A DNA stretch of 64,000 nucleotides from Prorocentrum cordatum (GCA_963575745.1 CAUYUJ010001338.1:1-64000), one strand, 5' to 3'. Shown: positions 19,502 through 29,827, counted from the first letter of the stretch. The notes: generated by a model from the letters alone, not told the origin. Made by a program: numbers and translations.

Positions 19502-19850
19502 CTTCCTCCTCCTCCTCATCCTCATCCTCATCCTCATCTTCATCCTCATCCTCATCCTCATCCTCATCCTCATCCTCATCAGCAGCAGCAGCATCATCAA
19601 CATCATCCGCCTTCTCCTCCTCCTCCTCCTCCTCCTCCTCCTCCTCCCCCTCCTCCTCTTCCTCTCCTCATCATCATCACCATCACCATCAGCACCCTCA
19701 TTATCATCCTAGTCCTCATCCCCATCCTCATCTTCATATTCATATTAATCCTACCTGTCCTCCTCCTCCTCGTCCTTCTCCTCCTCCTCCTCCTCCTCCT
19801 CCTCCTCCTCCTCCTCCTCCTCCTCCTCCGCCAGCCGACGGCGGCACGCT
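19221..19850 (+). repeat. Simple-sequence block (AG, GC, ATC, TCCTCA, CTC)
   Basis: In order: (GA)n at 19221-19242, GCGCCCGCGCCC repeats to 19300, (ATC)n at 19411-19500, (TCCTCA)n at about 19515-19580, then CTC repeats to 19850. The 561-codon frame across it (poly-Ile, poly-Ser, poly-Pro) is an artefact. Confidence 0.9.
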
Positions 19851-20031
19851 GCCTCCGCCCTCGCGGAAGACAGGTGCGCCAAGCTCTTGCTGCTCCTCGT
19901 CCTCGCCCTCGGCGTGCGTCCAGGGTGCTGGCCCAAGGCGTCCTCAGCGTTTCGCGCCGTTCGCGAGCCTCCTGGTGCCCCCCTGGGCCCCCCGCGAGGG
20001 GCGCCGTGGAGGCCGTCCTGTGCCTCCCTGC

Positions 20032-20145
20032 AGAAGCCGGGGCCGCCCCCAGGCCAGGGACACCTTTGGCAGCACCCGAGGTGGCGACAGCCCTGAACTT
20101 GGCGAGGGTGCTCCAGAAAAGGGGGCAGCTCATCTCGGCGGCGAG
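20032..20145 (+). CDS. Possible TPR exon E (weak)
   Basis: The frame reads APEVATALNLARVLQKRGQL, which fits the HP.VA..LN.LA..L...GK core of a KLC-type TPR, but the surrounding residues are degenerate. A CAG acceptor lies at about 20032. It is on the same strand and downstream of a CTC tract like the other TPR pieces. It could equally be chance similarity. Confidence 0.35.
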
Positions 20146-20339
20146 CGAGGGGGGGGGGTCGTAGTTTCGGGTTCGAGGTTTTCTGGCGTTTTCGTAGTTT
20201 CCTGGCGGCTTTCTGCCTTCGGGGTGCGTTCCAGCGGCTGCGCCTCGCTGCGAGCGTTCCAGGGGGGCCCGGATCGTCCCGAACGGCCACCGGAGGGCCG
20301 AGCTACTACCCAAAGACCAAATTCAGTGGCGAACCCAGG

Positions 20340-20490
20340 GGGGAAAGTGAGCAGGGGAAGGCCTGCTCAGAAGATGGCGGGGCTTCTCAGAAGGCCTCCG
20401 GCCTTCTGAGAAGTGTTCCGTGTCTTCGGGGAAGGCTCAGAAAGCTTGGGGTCTCCGAGCCTTCTGAGCAGGCCCGCCCCTTCTCACTCC
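20340..20490. mobile_element. Nested hairpin element (family U)
   Basis: Outer arms: GGGGAAAGTGAGCAGGGGAA, then GGCCTGCTCAGAAG (from 20340), against CTTCTGAGCAGGCCCGCCCC, then TTCTCACTCCCC (to about 20490). Inside, CTTCTCAGAAGGCC and GGCCTTCTGAGAAG (20383-20413) are perfect 14-bp arms round a 3-base loop. No coding capacity. A single copy is seen. Confidence 0.65.
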
Positions 20491-21183
20491 CCTCCCTCGT
20501 TCGCCGCCGATCATCAAGAAGCTAGAGGACGACACCGAAGAGGACGCAGAGGATCTCTTCCAGGACCCAGCGGCCGGCCACGATGGGGGACAAGCGAATG
20601 GGCGGTGGCGTGTGAATAGTTAGTATATATAGTATGGAGAAATTCTGGGGAGGCTTGTCCAAGGCGGGTTGTCCAAAGGGTTGTCCAAGGGATTGTCCGG
20701 AGTAGGCCATCCTGCCGTCATGAATCAGCCTGGACTGTCCGGGTTGTCGGAGGGATTGTCCAGGGATTTTTTTTGATTGGGTTATTTGTCAATGGGACGA
20801 GGATGAATCCGTTCCAGAGCGTCCCAAAACGCTCTGATCGGGGGAGCGTAAGACCCGGGTTTGCCAGGACCCGGGTTCGCCATCGTTTTTTGACGACCGC
20901 GCCTCGGATTTTGACGAGGAGGAGTTTCGTGGGATGTCTGCAGCGGGAGGCCTCGTCAAAACGCAGGCTCGGCCTCGTAATTTTTTTGACGACTTCGTCG
21001 GGGATTTCCGAGTCCCCTGTACCCAGGTCTTACGTCGCCCAGGTCTGAGAGCGCTCCAGAATGCTCTGGGAAGGCCACGGCGCCCGACACATTGTCTTGC
21101 CAGAGCCGCCGGGTCTCAGGGATTCCCATTTTTATCCTCACCCGATTTTGTCCTCGCCCTGGCGTCGTCTTACGGTAGGCTTG
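20491..21183. other. Non-coding stretch
   Basis: It contains TTGTCC(A/G)AGG-type repeats at 20650-20770. I see no gene. Confidence 0.35.
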
Positions 21184-21317
21184 AGTCGGGCCTGTCCCTC
21201 TACAGGAGGGATGTTCAAAACCGCGTTCTTTCTAGCATGTTTCGACCGTTGTTTACCATGTTTGCGCATGTGTTGGTTCGCGTCCAGAATTCGCCTGTGG
21301 GGGGACATGCCCGACCT
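21184..21317. mobile_element. Family Z inverted-repeat element, copy 1
   Basis: Left arm AGTCGGGCCTGTCCCTCTAC, then AGGAGGG (21184-21210). The right arm, CGCCTGTGGGGGGACATGCC, then CGACCT (21292-21317), is its imperfect inverse. Length 134 bp; no target duplication is evident. Confidence 0.7.
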
Positions 21318-21490
21318 GAGGGTGGGCCACCCGCGGGGGGCGCGCCGAGAGTTGCGCCCCGCGGCCTCTGGCCCGGAGAGCTGCCCCTCTCCAGGGGGGG
21401 TTCTGGCGGCGCGAGCGCGCGAGGGTGCGGAGCGCACCGCAGCCCCCGGCGGGGCGCGCGTCGCGAAGCCCGGTGGCCATGGTAGAATTC

Positions 21491-21632
21491 AGTCGGGCAT
21501 GTCCCTCCAATAGTTTTAAAACATATTCCGGGGACGACGGTACGACTGTTTGGGGCCAGTTTGGGGTATGTGTGTTTGGACTATTTGTCATTTTTCTTCC
21601 AACATCCGCCTGTAGGAGGGCATGCCCGAGCT
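21491..21632. mobile_element. Family Z inverted-repeat element, copy 2, with 9-bp flanking repeat
   Basis: Left arm AGTCGGGCATGTCCCTCC (21491-21508), right arm ATCCGCCTGTAGGAGGGCAT, then GCCCGAGCT (21604-21632). ATGGTAGAA occurs at 21479-21487 and again at 21634-21642, so a 9-bp direct repeat brackets the element closely (TTC on the left and A on the right lie between). This looks like a target site duplication and implies transposition. The interior shares AACATATTCCGGGGACGA with copy 3 (AACATAGTCTGGGGATGA). Confidence 0.75.
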
Positions 21633-21686
21633 AATGGTAGAAACGCGCTGCAAACTTCGGGGCACTCTGCGTGGGCGCGCGCGGGG

Positions 21687-21864
21687 CCCTGAGACCCTGG
21701 CGTTGCCCTTTTGTTCACGATGGGCGTCTTCGCTCCAGGCGCGCGGGGCCCCGACATCCTGGCGTGACCATTGTTTTCTTTCACTGCGGGCGTTGTCGCT
21801 CGAGGCTCGGGCCCCGGGACCCTCACAGATCAATGCGGCTCGGAAAATGACGCAGAAGGATGGT
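21687..21864. mobile_element. Family Y element, partial
   Basis: It begins CCCTGAGACCCTGGCGTTGC, close to the Y terminal repeat, and contains GGGCCCCGGGACCCTCACAG and GGCTCGGAAAATGACGCAGA. The right terminal repeat is missing; family W copy 1 begins there. Confidence 0.6.
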
Positions 21865-21867
21865 CTT

Positions 21868-22061
21868 GGCCTCCTTGATGGGGTCGGCGCAGGTGGGGTC
21901 GGAGGATCGTGCCGCATCGCCGATGCATCGCCGGTGCGGCTCGATGCGGAGCCCAATTTGCTTCACGCGGACGTCGCCGATGCATTGTCGAAGGTGCATC
22001 GCCGATGCATAGCCGGTGCGGCGCGATCCTCCGACCCCGTCTACCCCGACCGGGGGGCAGG
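21868..22061. mobile_element. Family W hairpin element, copy 1
   Basis: Imperfect inverted arms: TGGGGTCGGAGGATCGTGCC on the left against GGCGCGATCCTCCGACCCCG on the right, with CGATGCATCGCCG-type palindromes inside. A related copy with cleaner ends is at 44651-44884. Confidence 0.6.
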
Positions 22062-23263
22062 GCTGCCGGCCCTTCAGGAGAGGCGGTCTGCCTGCCCCGG
22101 TCGTGTCCCGCGCTGCGTGGCGGGGCCGCGGCAGAGCCGTGGAGCACGGTGGGAGCGGTGCCGCTTCCAGGCAGTGGCAGCACGTGCGTTCGCCATGCTC
22201 GCGCGCGCCGTCTGGTGCGAGGCTCGCGCCCGTTTCGTCCCCGACCTCGGCCTCGACGTCGATCCCTGGACCTGCAGAGGGAGCGCGTTAGCCCCCGCCC
22301 CCCGGATGCAAAGTCTGGACGCTTCGCGTAGCGCCACCGGTATCCGTGTGTTGATCGGCCGGAGACAGGCGCCGCCAGGGCGACTTCTCCCCGCCGTTCC
22401 AGTGCCGTCCCAGTGCCGGTCGCCGCGTTCGTCCCCACCCGTCGGGATGCTCGGCTCGATCACCTGGTCGCGCTGCACGCGTTCTCGCTTTTGAACTGGC
22501 TGGAGCCTGGCGCCCATAGGCCGGCTTGTCTCCGCCGTCCCGCCGCCGGTCGCCGCGCCGTGGCGTCCCCACCCGCCGGGATGTCTGCGCCAGTCCGGTC
22601 GTTTAATTTGGGTCATTCAGTCCCTTGCAGGCGCATACGCCACTGCGGCCAATTATCTTCGTTTCGCGCCCCGTTCGTTGCCCCGCTTCTTGTCCTTCGC
22701 CAGGGAGCCGCCGACCAAAAAAAATATCGCCACCAGTCAAATTGTCTTGCAAATTAGCCCCGTACCGTGACCCGGACGCCGCTTCCGCTCCCTGTCCGTT
22801 GCCTCGGAGCCGCTGACCAAAAAAAGTATCGCCACCAGCTTGTGTCACCTACGGCACGGGTGTCGCCCTGATGTGCCTGTCGCACCTGTTCGTTTTCGTC
22901 TGGCCTTACGCCGACTCACACCGGGTGATCGACCTCTGCGTTCTGCGTGTTCATGGTCGCGCCGCCGCGCCATTTTGGCTGCGCCTACTTGATGGTCGCC
23001 ACCGGGATTTCACGCCACCGGGTCGGGAGTACCGCTCCTGGTGCACTTCTGAGTGGCTGTTCGCGCGCTCGCTTCGCTCGCCCGCAATGAGGCCAACTGT
23101 AAAACTGTAGTGATCTCAGAGACCTTGGGGAGACCTTAAACCTCCCTTGGAGCACTCTTAGTGGAAGAACGGGGCGGCCCAGGTGGCCCCTACCCCGAGG
23201 ACTGAAAAAAAGGCAGGGTAAATATCAGTTCCCACTCCTCGAAGACACGCATTCGTTCGACAG
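22062..23263. other. Non-coding stretch with small duplications
   Basis: GAGCCGC(C/T)GACCAAAAAAA, then TATCGCCACCAG, occurs at 22704 and 22808. A TCCCCACCCGNCGGGATG block is duplicated near 22440 and 22568. CCATTTTGGCT near 22970 matches 11 bases of the spliced leader but lacks the rest. No gene is seen. Confidence 0.45.
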
Positions 23264-23383
23264 GAGGCGGAGAAGCTCTTCGAGGAGGTGCTGGCGTACC
23301 GCGAGGCGAAGCTCGGCAGCGGTCACCAATACGTGCTCGCGGCCAGGGACGAGTTCGAGCGGCTCAGGCACAAACGGCGATGA
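23264..23383 (+). CDS. TPR (kinesin-light-chain-like) exon F, terminal, with stop
   Basis: After a CAG acceptor (23261-23263) the frame encodes EAEKLFEEVLAYREAKLGSG, then HQYVLAARDEFERLRHKRR, with TGA at 23381-23383. The pattern EAEkLfeevLayReaklG..H matches the second half of a KLC-type TPR, and the basic tail looks like a natural C-terminus. Third positions are nearly all G or C. If the TPR pieces form one gene, this is its last exon. The (GAC)n run to about 23460 and the CTC tract that follow would then be 3' flank. Confidence 0.6.
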   Translation, partial: EAEKLFEEVLAYREAKLGSGHQYVLAARDEFERLRHKRR

Positions 23384-23700
23384 CCACCGCGACGACGACC
23401 GCGACGACGACGACGACGCCGACGGCGACCACGCCGACGTCGTCGCCGTCGCCGTCGCGGGCTCGAGCGGCCCAGGCAGAGACGAAACGGGGTAGATTCC
23501 TGCTTCTGCACCGCGGGCGACGTCGCTGGGATCGAGGACTCATCCTCCCCCTTCGCCCCCCTCCTCCCTCCTCTTCCTCTTCCTCCTCCTCCTCCTCCTC
23601 CCCCTCCTCCTCCTCCTCCTCCTCCTCCTCCTCCTCCTCCTCCTCCTCCTCCTCCTCCTCCTCCTCCTCCTCCTCCTCCTCCTCATTGCCTTCCGGGACA
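23384..23700 (+). repeat. GAC and CTC microsatellites
   Basis: (GAC)n-type sequence at 23384-23460, then CTC repeats at about 23562-23685. No gene in between. Confidence 0.85.
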
Positions 23701-24150
23701 TCGGGGGGAGCTTATCGTCGCCATGGTTTGACGCGGCTCGAAGAAAGGTCCACGATGGTGTGTGGCATGGAGTTGTGGAGCGGTTTGGGCCAGTTTATGG
23801 CCCCCCTGCCCCATCCTCATCATCCGTCCTTTTCCCTTCCTCCCCGCAGGAATTCGCGAAAGAGTCGAACCGGAATTGAGTGGTGCAACGGCGAACTTAG
23901 GTGACACGCAGAGAAAGTCCAGTTGTTGTTTGTTTTTTGCTTTAGCGCTCTTATTGTCTCGGATTATTATGAGCTGTGTGTTGGGCTACTTCACGTACAG
24001 CGACGGGCCCTGTTTGTTATGTGCCTTTGTTGTCAGGCCCGTCTTCAGCAGGCCAAAGAGTGCTGAAAACGCAAGACCGTGGTACGACGAGACTCTGTTT
24101 AGAATGTTGCCTGCGGGCTCATGAGTTGTGCGCGCCCAGCAGAAAATGCG
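23701..24150. other. Non-coding stretch
   Basis: It has a good-looking acceptor (TTTCCCTCCTCCCCGCAG near 23850), but the frame after it stops within 10 codons. Nothing is recognised. Confidence 0.35.
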
Positions 24151-25122
24151 TTTCCTCGTCATCCTTCCTCCGGAATCCTCCTTCCATCCCTCCCTCCCTG
24201 TCTCCGGAATCTTCCTTTCTCACTTCATTTCCCCTGATTCTCATCCCTTCACCCTTCTAAGCCCTTCTCCTCCCTCACCTCTCCCTCCTCAGTCCTCCTT
24301 CGCCTCCCTTCTCGCCCGTCGCTTCTCCTCCGATCCCTCTCTCCCGAATTGCTGCCTCTCTCCCTCACTACTACTCAAACATCCTCGTCCCTCTCTCTCT
24401 CTCTCTATCGTGTCCCTCTCCGCCTTCCCTTCATCCCCCCCCCTTCCAAATCCTCCTCCTTATCTTGTACTCATGATACTCCTCATCCTGTTCCTCTTGC
24501 TCCTCCCGCTACGCGTTTCTCCTCCCCCTCCTCCTCCTCGTCCTCGTCCTCGTCCTCGTCCTCTTCCTCCTCCTCCTGCTCCTCCTACTCCTCCTACTCC
24601 TCTTCCTCCTCCTCCTCCTCCTCCTGCTCCTCCTCTTCCTTGTCCTTTCATCGTCCTCCTCCTCCTCCTTCTCCTCTTTTTCGTTTTCCTCCTCCTCCTC
24701 CTTCTTCTCCTTCTTATCATCCAAATCCTTCTCCTCCTCCTCCTGCTCCTGCTCCTGCTCCTGCTCCTCCTCCTCCTCCCCCTCCTCCTCCTCCTCCTCC
24801 TCCTCTCCTCCTCCTCCTCCTTCTCCTTCTCCTCCACCTCCTCCTTCTCCTCCTCCTTGTCCTCCTCCTCCTTGTCCGCCTCCTCCTCCTCCTCCGCCGC
24901 CTCGTCCTCCTCCTCCTTCTCCTCCTCGTCCTACTCCTCCTCCTCCTCCTCCTCCTCCTCCTCCTCATCATCATCATCATCATCATCATCGTCGTCGTCG
25001 TCATCATCAGCATCAGCATCAGCATCAGCATCATCATCAGCATCAGCATCATCAGCACCAGCATCATCATACATGTTGCACCGCCTCAGAAAAAAAAGAG
25101 GAGGAGGAGGAGGAGGAGAATA
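24151..25122 (+). repeat. Pyrimidine-rich and TCA/TCG repeats
   Basis: Loose pyrimidine-rich DNA to about 24500, CTC-type repeats to 24960, (ATC/GTC/AGC)n at 24964-25072, then a short (GGA)n at 25096-25122. The long frames in it are artefacts. Confidence 0.9.
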
Positions 25123-26986
25123 ATGTTCTCAGACGGCTTGGGAGGTCGCAGGAGGTTTCCGAAGGGGGAGGGGAGAGGGGAGGAGGGGAGGTGAAAGCGC
25201 AACAGTTCGGACCAGGTCTGCTCCGCGGGCGGGGCTGCAAGCGCCCCTGCCCACGCCTCCTTCGGGGGGAGGAGCCGCTTGTAGAAATCGGGGGGGGGGG
25301 GGGGGAGAAACCCCCCCAGCGCCGTCAGGATTGAAGCACGGCTGAAAAAAACAACGCGGGGCGCGGCGATTCGGGCGTGGTACGCCCGATCCGCGCGCCC
25401 GTGGCGGAGGACAGCCCTGGCGTAGCACGGTCTGTTATGCGGGGAGGGGCAGGGGCAGAGGGGAGAGGGGCAAGCTTGGCGTGTCCGGGCCACACGTGTC
25501 ATCTTGCCTCGCCCGCCAATCCCTTCCCGGTGCGGAGCGACCTGAGCAGAGCACCGATCCTGACATATGGCCAACGCTGCAGCGGGAACGCCGCTGGAAG
25601 AGCGCTCCGACCGAGAAAGCACGGCAGAGGAACAACCTGACTGGGAGACGTGGGAGCCCAGAGGGGAGAGGAGGGCAGTGCAGTCCAGACGTTGGAACAA
25701 GGACCGCCTTTGGCTCAGGAGTGGCTCAGGTTTCGGGTAGTCCCCTGCGAGCAGGAACTTTGGCTTAGCGCGTCGCTGCGCCAGTTCCGGCCCACGACGC
25801 TTCGGAGCGACACGCTATCCACGTCCCCATTCCCAGGCGTCAACGTCCCGAGCTTTTCCACCTTCCTGCCCCGCATAACGGAGCGAGACGCGTGTCGCCA
25901 GTGTCACCGCCACGGCACGCCAAGCAAAAGTTCCTGACCGTAGATTCAGGTTGGGGAAACCACTTCGTGGCCGAGGCTCGCCGTGGCCAGAAAAGCCCCC
26001 TTCTTCACTATTCTGCATTCCCTGTGAAGGCACGACGGCTGTGTGTTTATTGAGCGAGCAGTTCCCCAGATGGTGTTTGCACCAAGGGCTCTTGCTCGTC
26101 TCCTGGGTAATTGGTTCGGGCTTCTAGGTTTTCGTCCAATGGCCCGCCCGCGGCCGCCTCGTGGGCCTCCCCGTTGGCTGCCAGGCGTTTCCAGGTTTTC
26201 GCCGTGTGGCCGCCTCGTCGACGCCCCGTGCGCTGGCGGTCCCGAGGTTTCGCCGAGTGGCCGCCTCTTGGCCGCCACAAGGCTTTGCTTGCCGCTCGCA
26301 CCGCGCAGGCGCATAGATTACACCACGTGGTGTGCATCACCCAGATCGCGCCAACCGCATTGCACCACCTAGCTTGCAACCATGATCGACACCCCCTGGG
26401 GCACTGCACATCACATGTATCGTGTTGCCTTACCGTTCAATTTCGATGTGAGATCAGACCATCCCAGCCAGGCTGGTATCAACTCCCCCTCACCCCTGTC
26501 AAATGATACCATGCGCGCACAGCCGTTCATCTCAAAAGATCAGTTTGCGAGAACCCCCCTGGAACACGAATAATATCCAGTCGTGCGCACATTCCGAAAT
26601 CTTGCATGACACACCAGTGGCGCACGCTTTTGAAATCAGAGAAAATGTGTATACATATCTATATATATACATATATTTATATATAAGAGCAAACAGAACA
26701 TCAGGCGTTGCTTGAAAACTTTGCAGATGTTCTGCCAGCGCGCACTTGGTGAAATCATTGGAAAACCATATGAGGTACGCAATGTCGTCCATTACCCGCA
26801 TTATCCTTTCACGACGCGGTGGATTTGCGTTGACCTATCATGCGCCCAGTAAACGAATCTGTATCAAGTAGCACCACGCAGGCCACACGCGCGCGCCGCC
26901 ACGCGCGCGTGACAAAGTCCGTCCAACATCGTTGGTTTTCGAAGCGTGTCAAGATTACACCTGCGAAAACCCCAATCAGCGGATGA
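25123..26986. other. Non-coding stretch with a three-copy GGCCGCCTC repeat
   Basis: Bases 26120-26285 hold three loose copies of AGGTTTTCGCCGTGTGGCCG, then CCTCGTCGAC. Bases 25809-25852 match 11783-11822. An AT-rich patch lies at 26640-26690. I see no gene. Confidence 0.45.
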
Positions 26987-27704
26987 TTCCCCAATCAGTG
27001 CTTGCACTGAAAGGGTCCTCGCGGATGTTGAAGGATTTGGCGAAAGTGCCCCGCCGATGTTGGTCGCACGCTGGATTCCCGGGTTCCCTGTTCCGGGTTC
27101 TGGGCCGATTTCGGCGGGCGGCGAGGTTCCCGGGTTCCCAGGTTCCTGGTCGATCTTATCGATCGGTCTCTTCATCGATCTCATTACCGATTTCTCGATC
27201 GATCTCACCATCGATCTCACAATCGATCTCACTATCAATATCACAAGCGATCTCACTAGAAAATTAATACTGTGGATCTTGAGATCGATTTTGAGATCGA
27301 TTTTGAGATCGATCGTGGAATCGATAGTGAGGACGATTGTAAGGTCGATCGTGAGACCGAGAGTGAAGTCGATTTAATGAGATCGATAGTGAGATCGATC
27401 GCGAGATCGTTCATGCGATCTCTAGTGAGATAGCTTGTGAGATCGATAGTGAGATCGATTGTGAGATCGATGGTGAGATCGATAGAGAAGTGGGTAATGA
27501 GATCGATGGTGAGACCGATCGATAAGAAGATCGACCCGGAACACGGAAACCTCGCCGCCCGCCGAAATCGGCCCAGAACCCGGAACCCGGGAACCGGGAA
27601 TTGGGAACCCGGGTGCCCAGCGTGCGACCAACATCGGCGGGACATTTTCGCCAAATTTTTCAAATTCCGCGAGGACCCCTTCAGTGCAAGCACTGATTGG
27701 GGAA
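26987..27704. repeat. 718-bp foldback (long inverted repeat)
   Basis: The left arm begins TTCCCCAATCAGTGCTTGCA, then CTGAAAGGGTCCTCGCGG. The right arm ends with its near-exact inverse, CCGCGAGGACC, CCTTCAGTGCAAGCACTGAT, then TGGGGAA (to 27704). The arms are about 275 bp and include GCCGATTTCGGCGGGCGGCG and its inverse. The centre is made of GAGATCGATNGT repeats rich in GATC. The same peptide-like frame (PPMLVARW...GSGPISAGGEV) therefore appears on both strands, which shows that it is structure and not two genes. It resembles a foldback transposon. Confidence 0.85.
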
Positions 27705-28264
27705 AATCGCCACAATCCTTGTCAGCCTCATCCTCATCTTCTTCCTCCTCCTTTTCCTCCTCCTCGCCCTCCTCCTCCTCGTCCTCCTCCTCCTCCTCTT
27801 CGTCTTTCCCTTCCTGCAGGTGGAGCCTGAAGCCTCCTGGCCACTCATGGCCCGACCCCATGGGGTGCGGTGACTTGTGAGAAGGCGTGGAGCGAAGGAC
27901 CAGTCCTCTGGGAGAGTGCGCGGCCGATCTAGGCCTAGGTGTGACTACCTCTGGCCTGTCCCCCAAAAGTGTCCCCTCCCCATCTAACGGCTAGCATTAT
28001 TCTTCCCCCACCGTCCTAATCATCAACAACATAATCATCAACAACAACAACAACAACAATCATTTTACCCTCATGCGCGATGCTTCCACACGAAGCATGC
28101 GACCATCATAATAACCATTCACATCATGGGGGACTCTTGTTCTATAACGGGGTCCGTTATTCCCATTCCCAGATCACCCGCCCAATGACGTCTTGCAAAC
28201 ACCTCATCCGAGGAATTTTAACATATCCCGCCTCGAAAACACATGCCCGCGCCTTGCTGCGCCG
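27705..28264. repeat. CTC tract and CAA repeats
   Basis: A CTC-rich tract at 27735-27812 ends in a good acceptor-like TTCCCTTCCTGCAG. The frame after it stops within 20 codons. (CAA)n at about 28019-28062. No gene. Confidence 0.7.
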
Positions 28265-29015
28265 ATGCGAGACCGCCAGTGGAACCCCAGCGAAGGGTAA
28301 AGCACAAGGAAGTATCGAGCGACAGGATTGCCTTGGTGGGAATGGGGGCTGTCGGCGGTGAGGCAAGGACTTGGCCCTGAATAGAAAGGGAGGAAGTCTC
28401 GAGCAGGGCTGCTGTTGTTTCTGGGAGCGGCGCCAATGCTGAAGAGAGTAGGGCGCTAGTCCAGCGTAAAACAAAACGAAGTCTCGAGCGGGAGCACTGA
28501 TTGTGTCGGGGCGGCGGTTTTCGGCGGCGAGGAGGGGCACCGCCTTGAGTAAGAAGGGAGGAAACATAGAGCGGGAGCCGTGGTTTTGTCGGGACGGGGG
28601 TTGTCGGCGGCGAGGAACAGCACCGCCTTCAGGAAAAAGAAAGGAAGCCTCGAGCGGGAGCGTTGTTCTTGCTGGGAGCGGCGCCAATTCAAAAGAAAGT
28701 TGGGCGCCAGTCCAGCGTAAAACAAAACGAAGTCTCGGGCGGGAACGCTTGTTTTGTCGGGGCGGCGGCTTTCGGCGGCGAGGACGAGCACCGCCTTGAG
28801 TAAAAAAGGGAGGAAGCCTCGAGCATGAGCGTAGTTTTTGCTGGGGGCGGTGCCAATGAGAGAAAGACTAGCGCGCCAGTCCAAGGTAAAACGGGAGGAA
28901 GTCTCGAGCGTGAGCGCTGGTTTTGTTAGGACGGCGGCTTTTGGCGGCGAGCAAGAACACCAGCCCTGAGTCAAAAAAGGAGGAAGTCTCGAGCGGGAGC
29001 GTTGTTGTTGTTGGG
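28265..29015. repeat. Compound satellite of two alternating units
   Basis: About nine units of 80-95 bp, most ending GGAAGTCTCGAGCGGGAGC or a variant (ends near 28325, 28397, 28490, 28577, 28655, 28735, 28821, 28905 and 28992). Unit A holds GGGAGCGGCGCCAAT and GGCGCCAGTCCAGCGTAAAA; unit B holds GGCGGCGAGGANNAGCACCG, then CCTTGAGT. A and B alternate irregularly. Confidence 0.8.
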
Positions 29016-29147
29016 GGCCGGTTTTGGCGGTCCCCCAAACCGCTCGAGCATGAGCCTCATTTTCAATGAAGATGTAGCCGGCGCTCGGCGAGACCACCAG
29101 AGCGCCTATAAGGGGTCCAACAATAATGCTTGTTTAGTAATTAACAT

Positions 29148-29170
29148 GCAACAGCAACAACAACAACAAC

Positions 29171-29201
<31 letters not shown>

Positions 29202-29353
29202 CATCAACAACCGCGTCATCAACATCATCGTCATATTCGCCACACTCCTCATCATCCTCATCCTCCTTTTCATCCTCCTCCTCCTCCTCCTCCTCCTCCT
29301 CCTCCTCCTCCTCCTCCTCCTCCTCCTCCCCCTTCCCACCCCTGCCCCTTGCA
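29148..29353 (+). repeat. CAA/CAG then CTC tract with splice-acceptor-like end
   Basis: (CAA/CAG)n at 29148-29200, then CTC repeats at 29272-29332 passing into CCCTTGCCCCTTGCAG-like sequence (AG at 29352-29353). This is a good acceptor for the coding-like segment that follows. Confidence 0.75.
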
Positions 29354-29575
29354 GGTGGGGCCTCCATCCCCGCGCCCCTGCCCGCGGCGCGCCGCGCCAC
29401 GCGAGGCGCGCCCTGCCGACCCGCGGGAATTGCGGCCGCGCGGGCCTACGAGAGGGGGGAGCGGACGGGGGCAGGCGGCGCCTACGAGGAGGAGCTGCAG
29501 GACATGGAGAGCGACGCGGCGCGGGCGGAGCAGCTGAAAGCGGAGCCGCGCCGTCCTCCGCCCGCCCCCCCCCCC
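29354..29575 (+). CDS. Possible exon, coiled-coil type, unrecognised
   Basis: The frame reads ...AARAYERGERTGAGGAYEEE, then LQDMESDAARAEQLKAEPR, with almost every third position G or C, as in dinoflagellate genes. It would form a charged helix. An acceptor-like pyrimidine tract plus AG lies just upstream. The donor is unclear. I recognise no family, and it does not match OLA1, whose exon lies 2.1 kb downstream. A family X2 element starts about 70 bp after it. Confidence 0.35.
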
Positions 29576-29623
29576 CCGCTTTTTCCAACCGACGAGAAAA
29601 AAACCGGCGTCGCGAAAGAATCA

Positions 29624-29644
<21 letters not shown>

Positions 29645-29654
<10 letters not shown>

Positions 29655-29789
29655 GGAAGTTTTTGGGGCCTCGGGGGGGCCTCGCCGGGCTTCGGAGCCG
29701 TCCAGAAGCGGCTGGGGATGAAAAGCCGGCCCTGGGGAAAGGGTCGGGCCTTTCGGGGGCCGCGTCTTGAAATAATCGTGACATCGCAT
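29645..29789 (+). mobile_element. Family X2 inverted-repeat element
   Basis: It carries the X core: GGGCTTCGGAGCCGTCCAGA, GGCTGGGGATGAAAAGCCGG, then CCTGGGGAAAGGGTC, and the right end TAATCGTGACATCGCATG shared with the copies at 44127 and 45103. Confidence 0.6.
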
Positions 29790-29827
29790 GTTTGGGCCCC
29801 CTTCCATCCGCGCGAAGCCAGGCTGAT

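Noticed and set aside
18724-20409. 561-codon + frame
   Set aside because: It joins a LINE remnant to ATC, CTC and GC repeats; most of it is poly-Ile, poly-Ser and poly-Pro.
22968-22980. Second spliced leader
   Set aside because: Only CCATTTTGGCT (11 bases) matches; neither end of the leader is present.
26946-27377. Gene duplicated on both strands (PPMLVARW...GPISAGGEV)
   Set aside because: The same peptide on both strands is explained by the foldback; no third-position coding bias.
28265-29015. CRISPR array
   Set aside because: The repeats are long, adjoining and compound, with no unique spacers, and the genome is eukaryotic.
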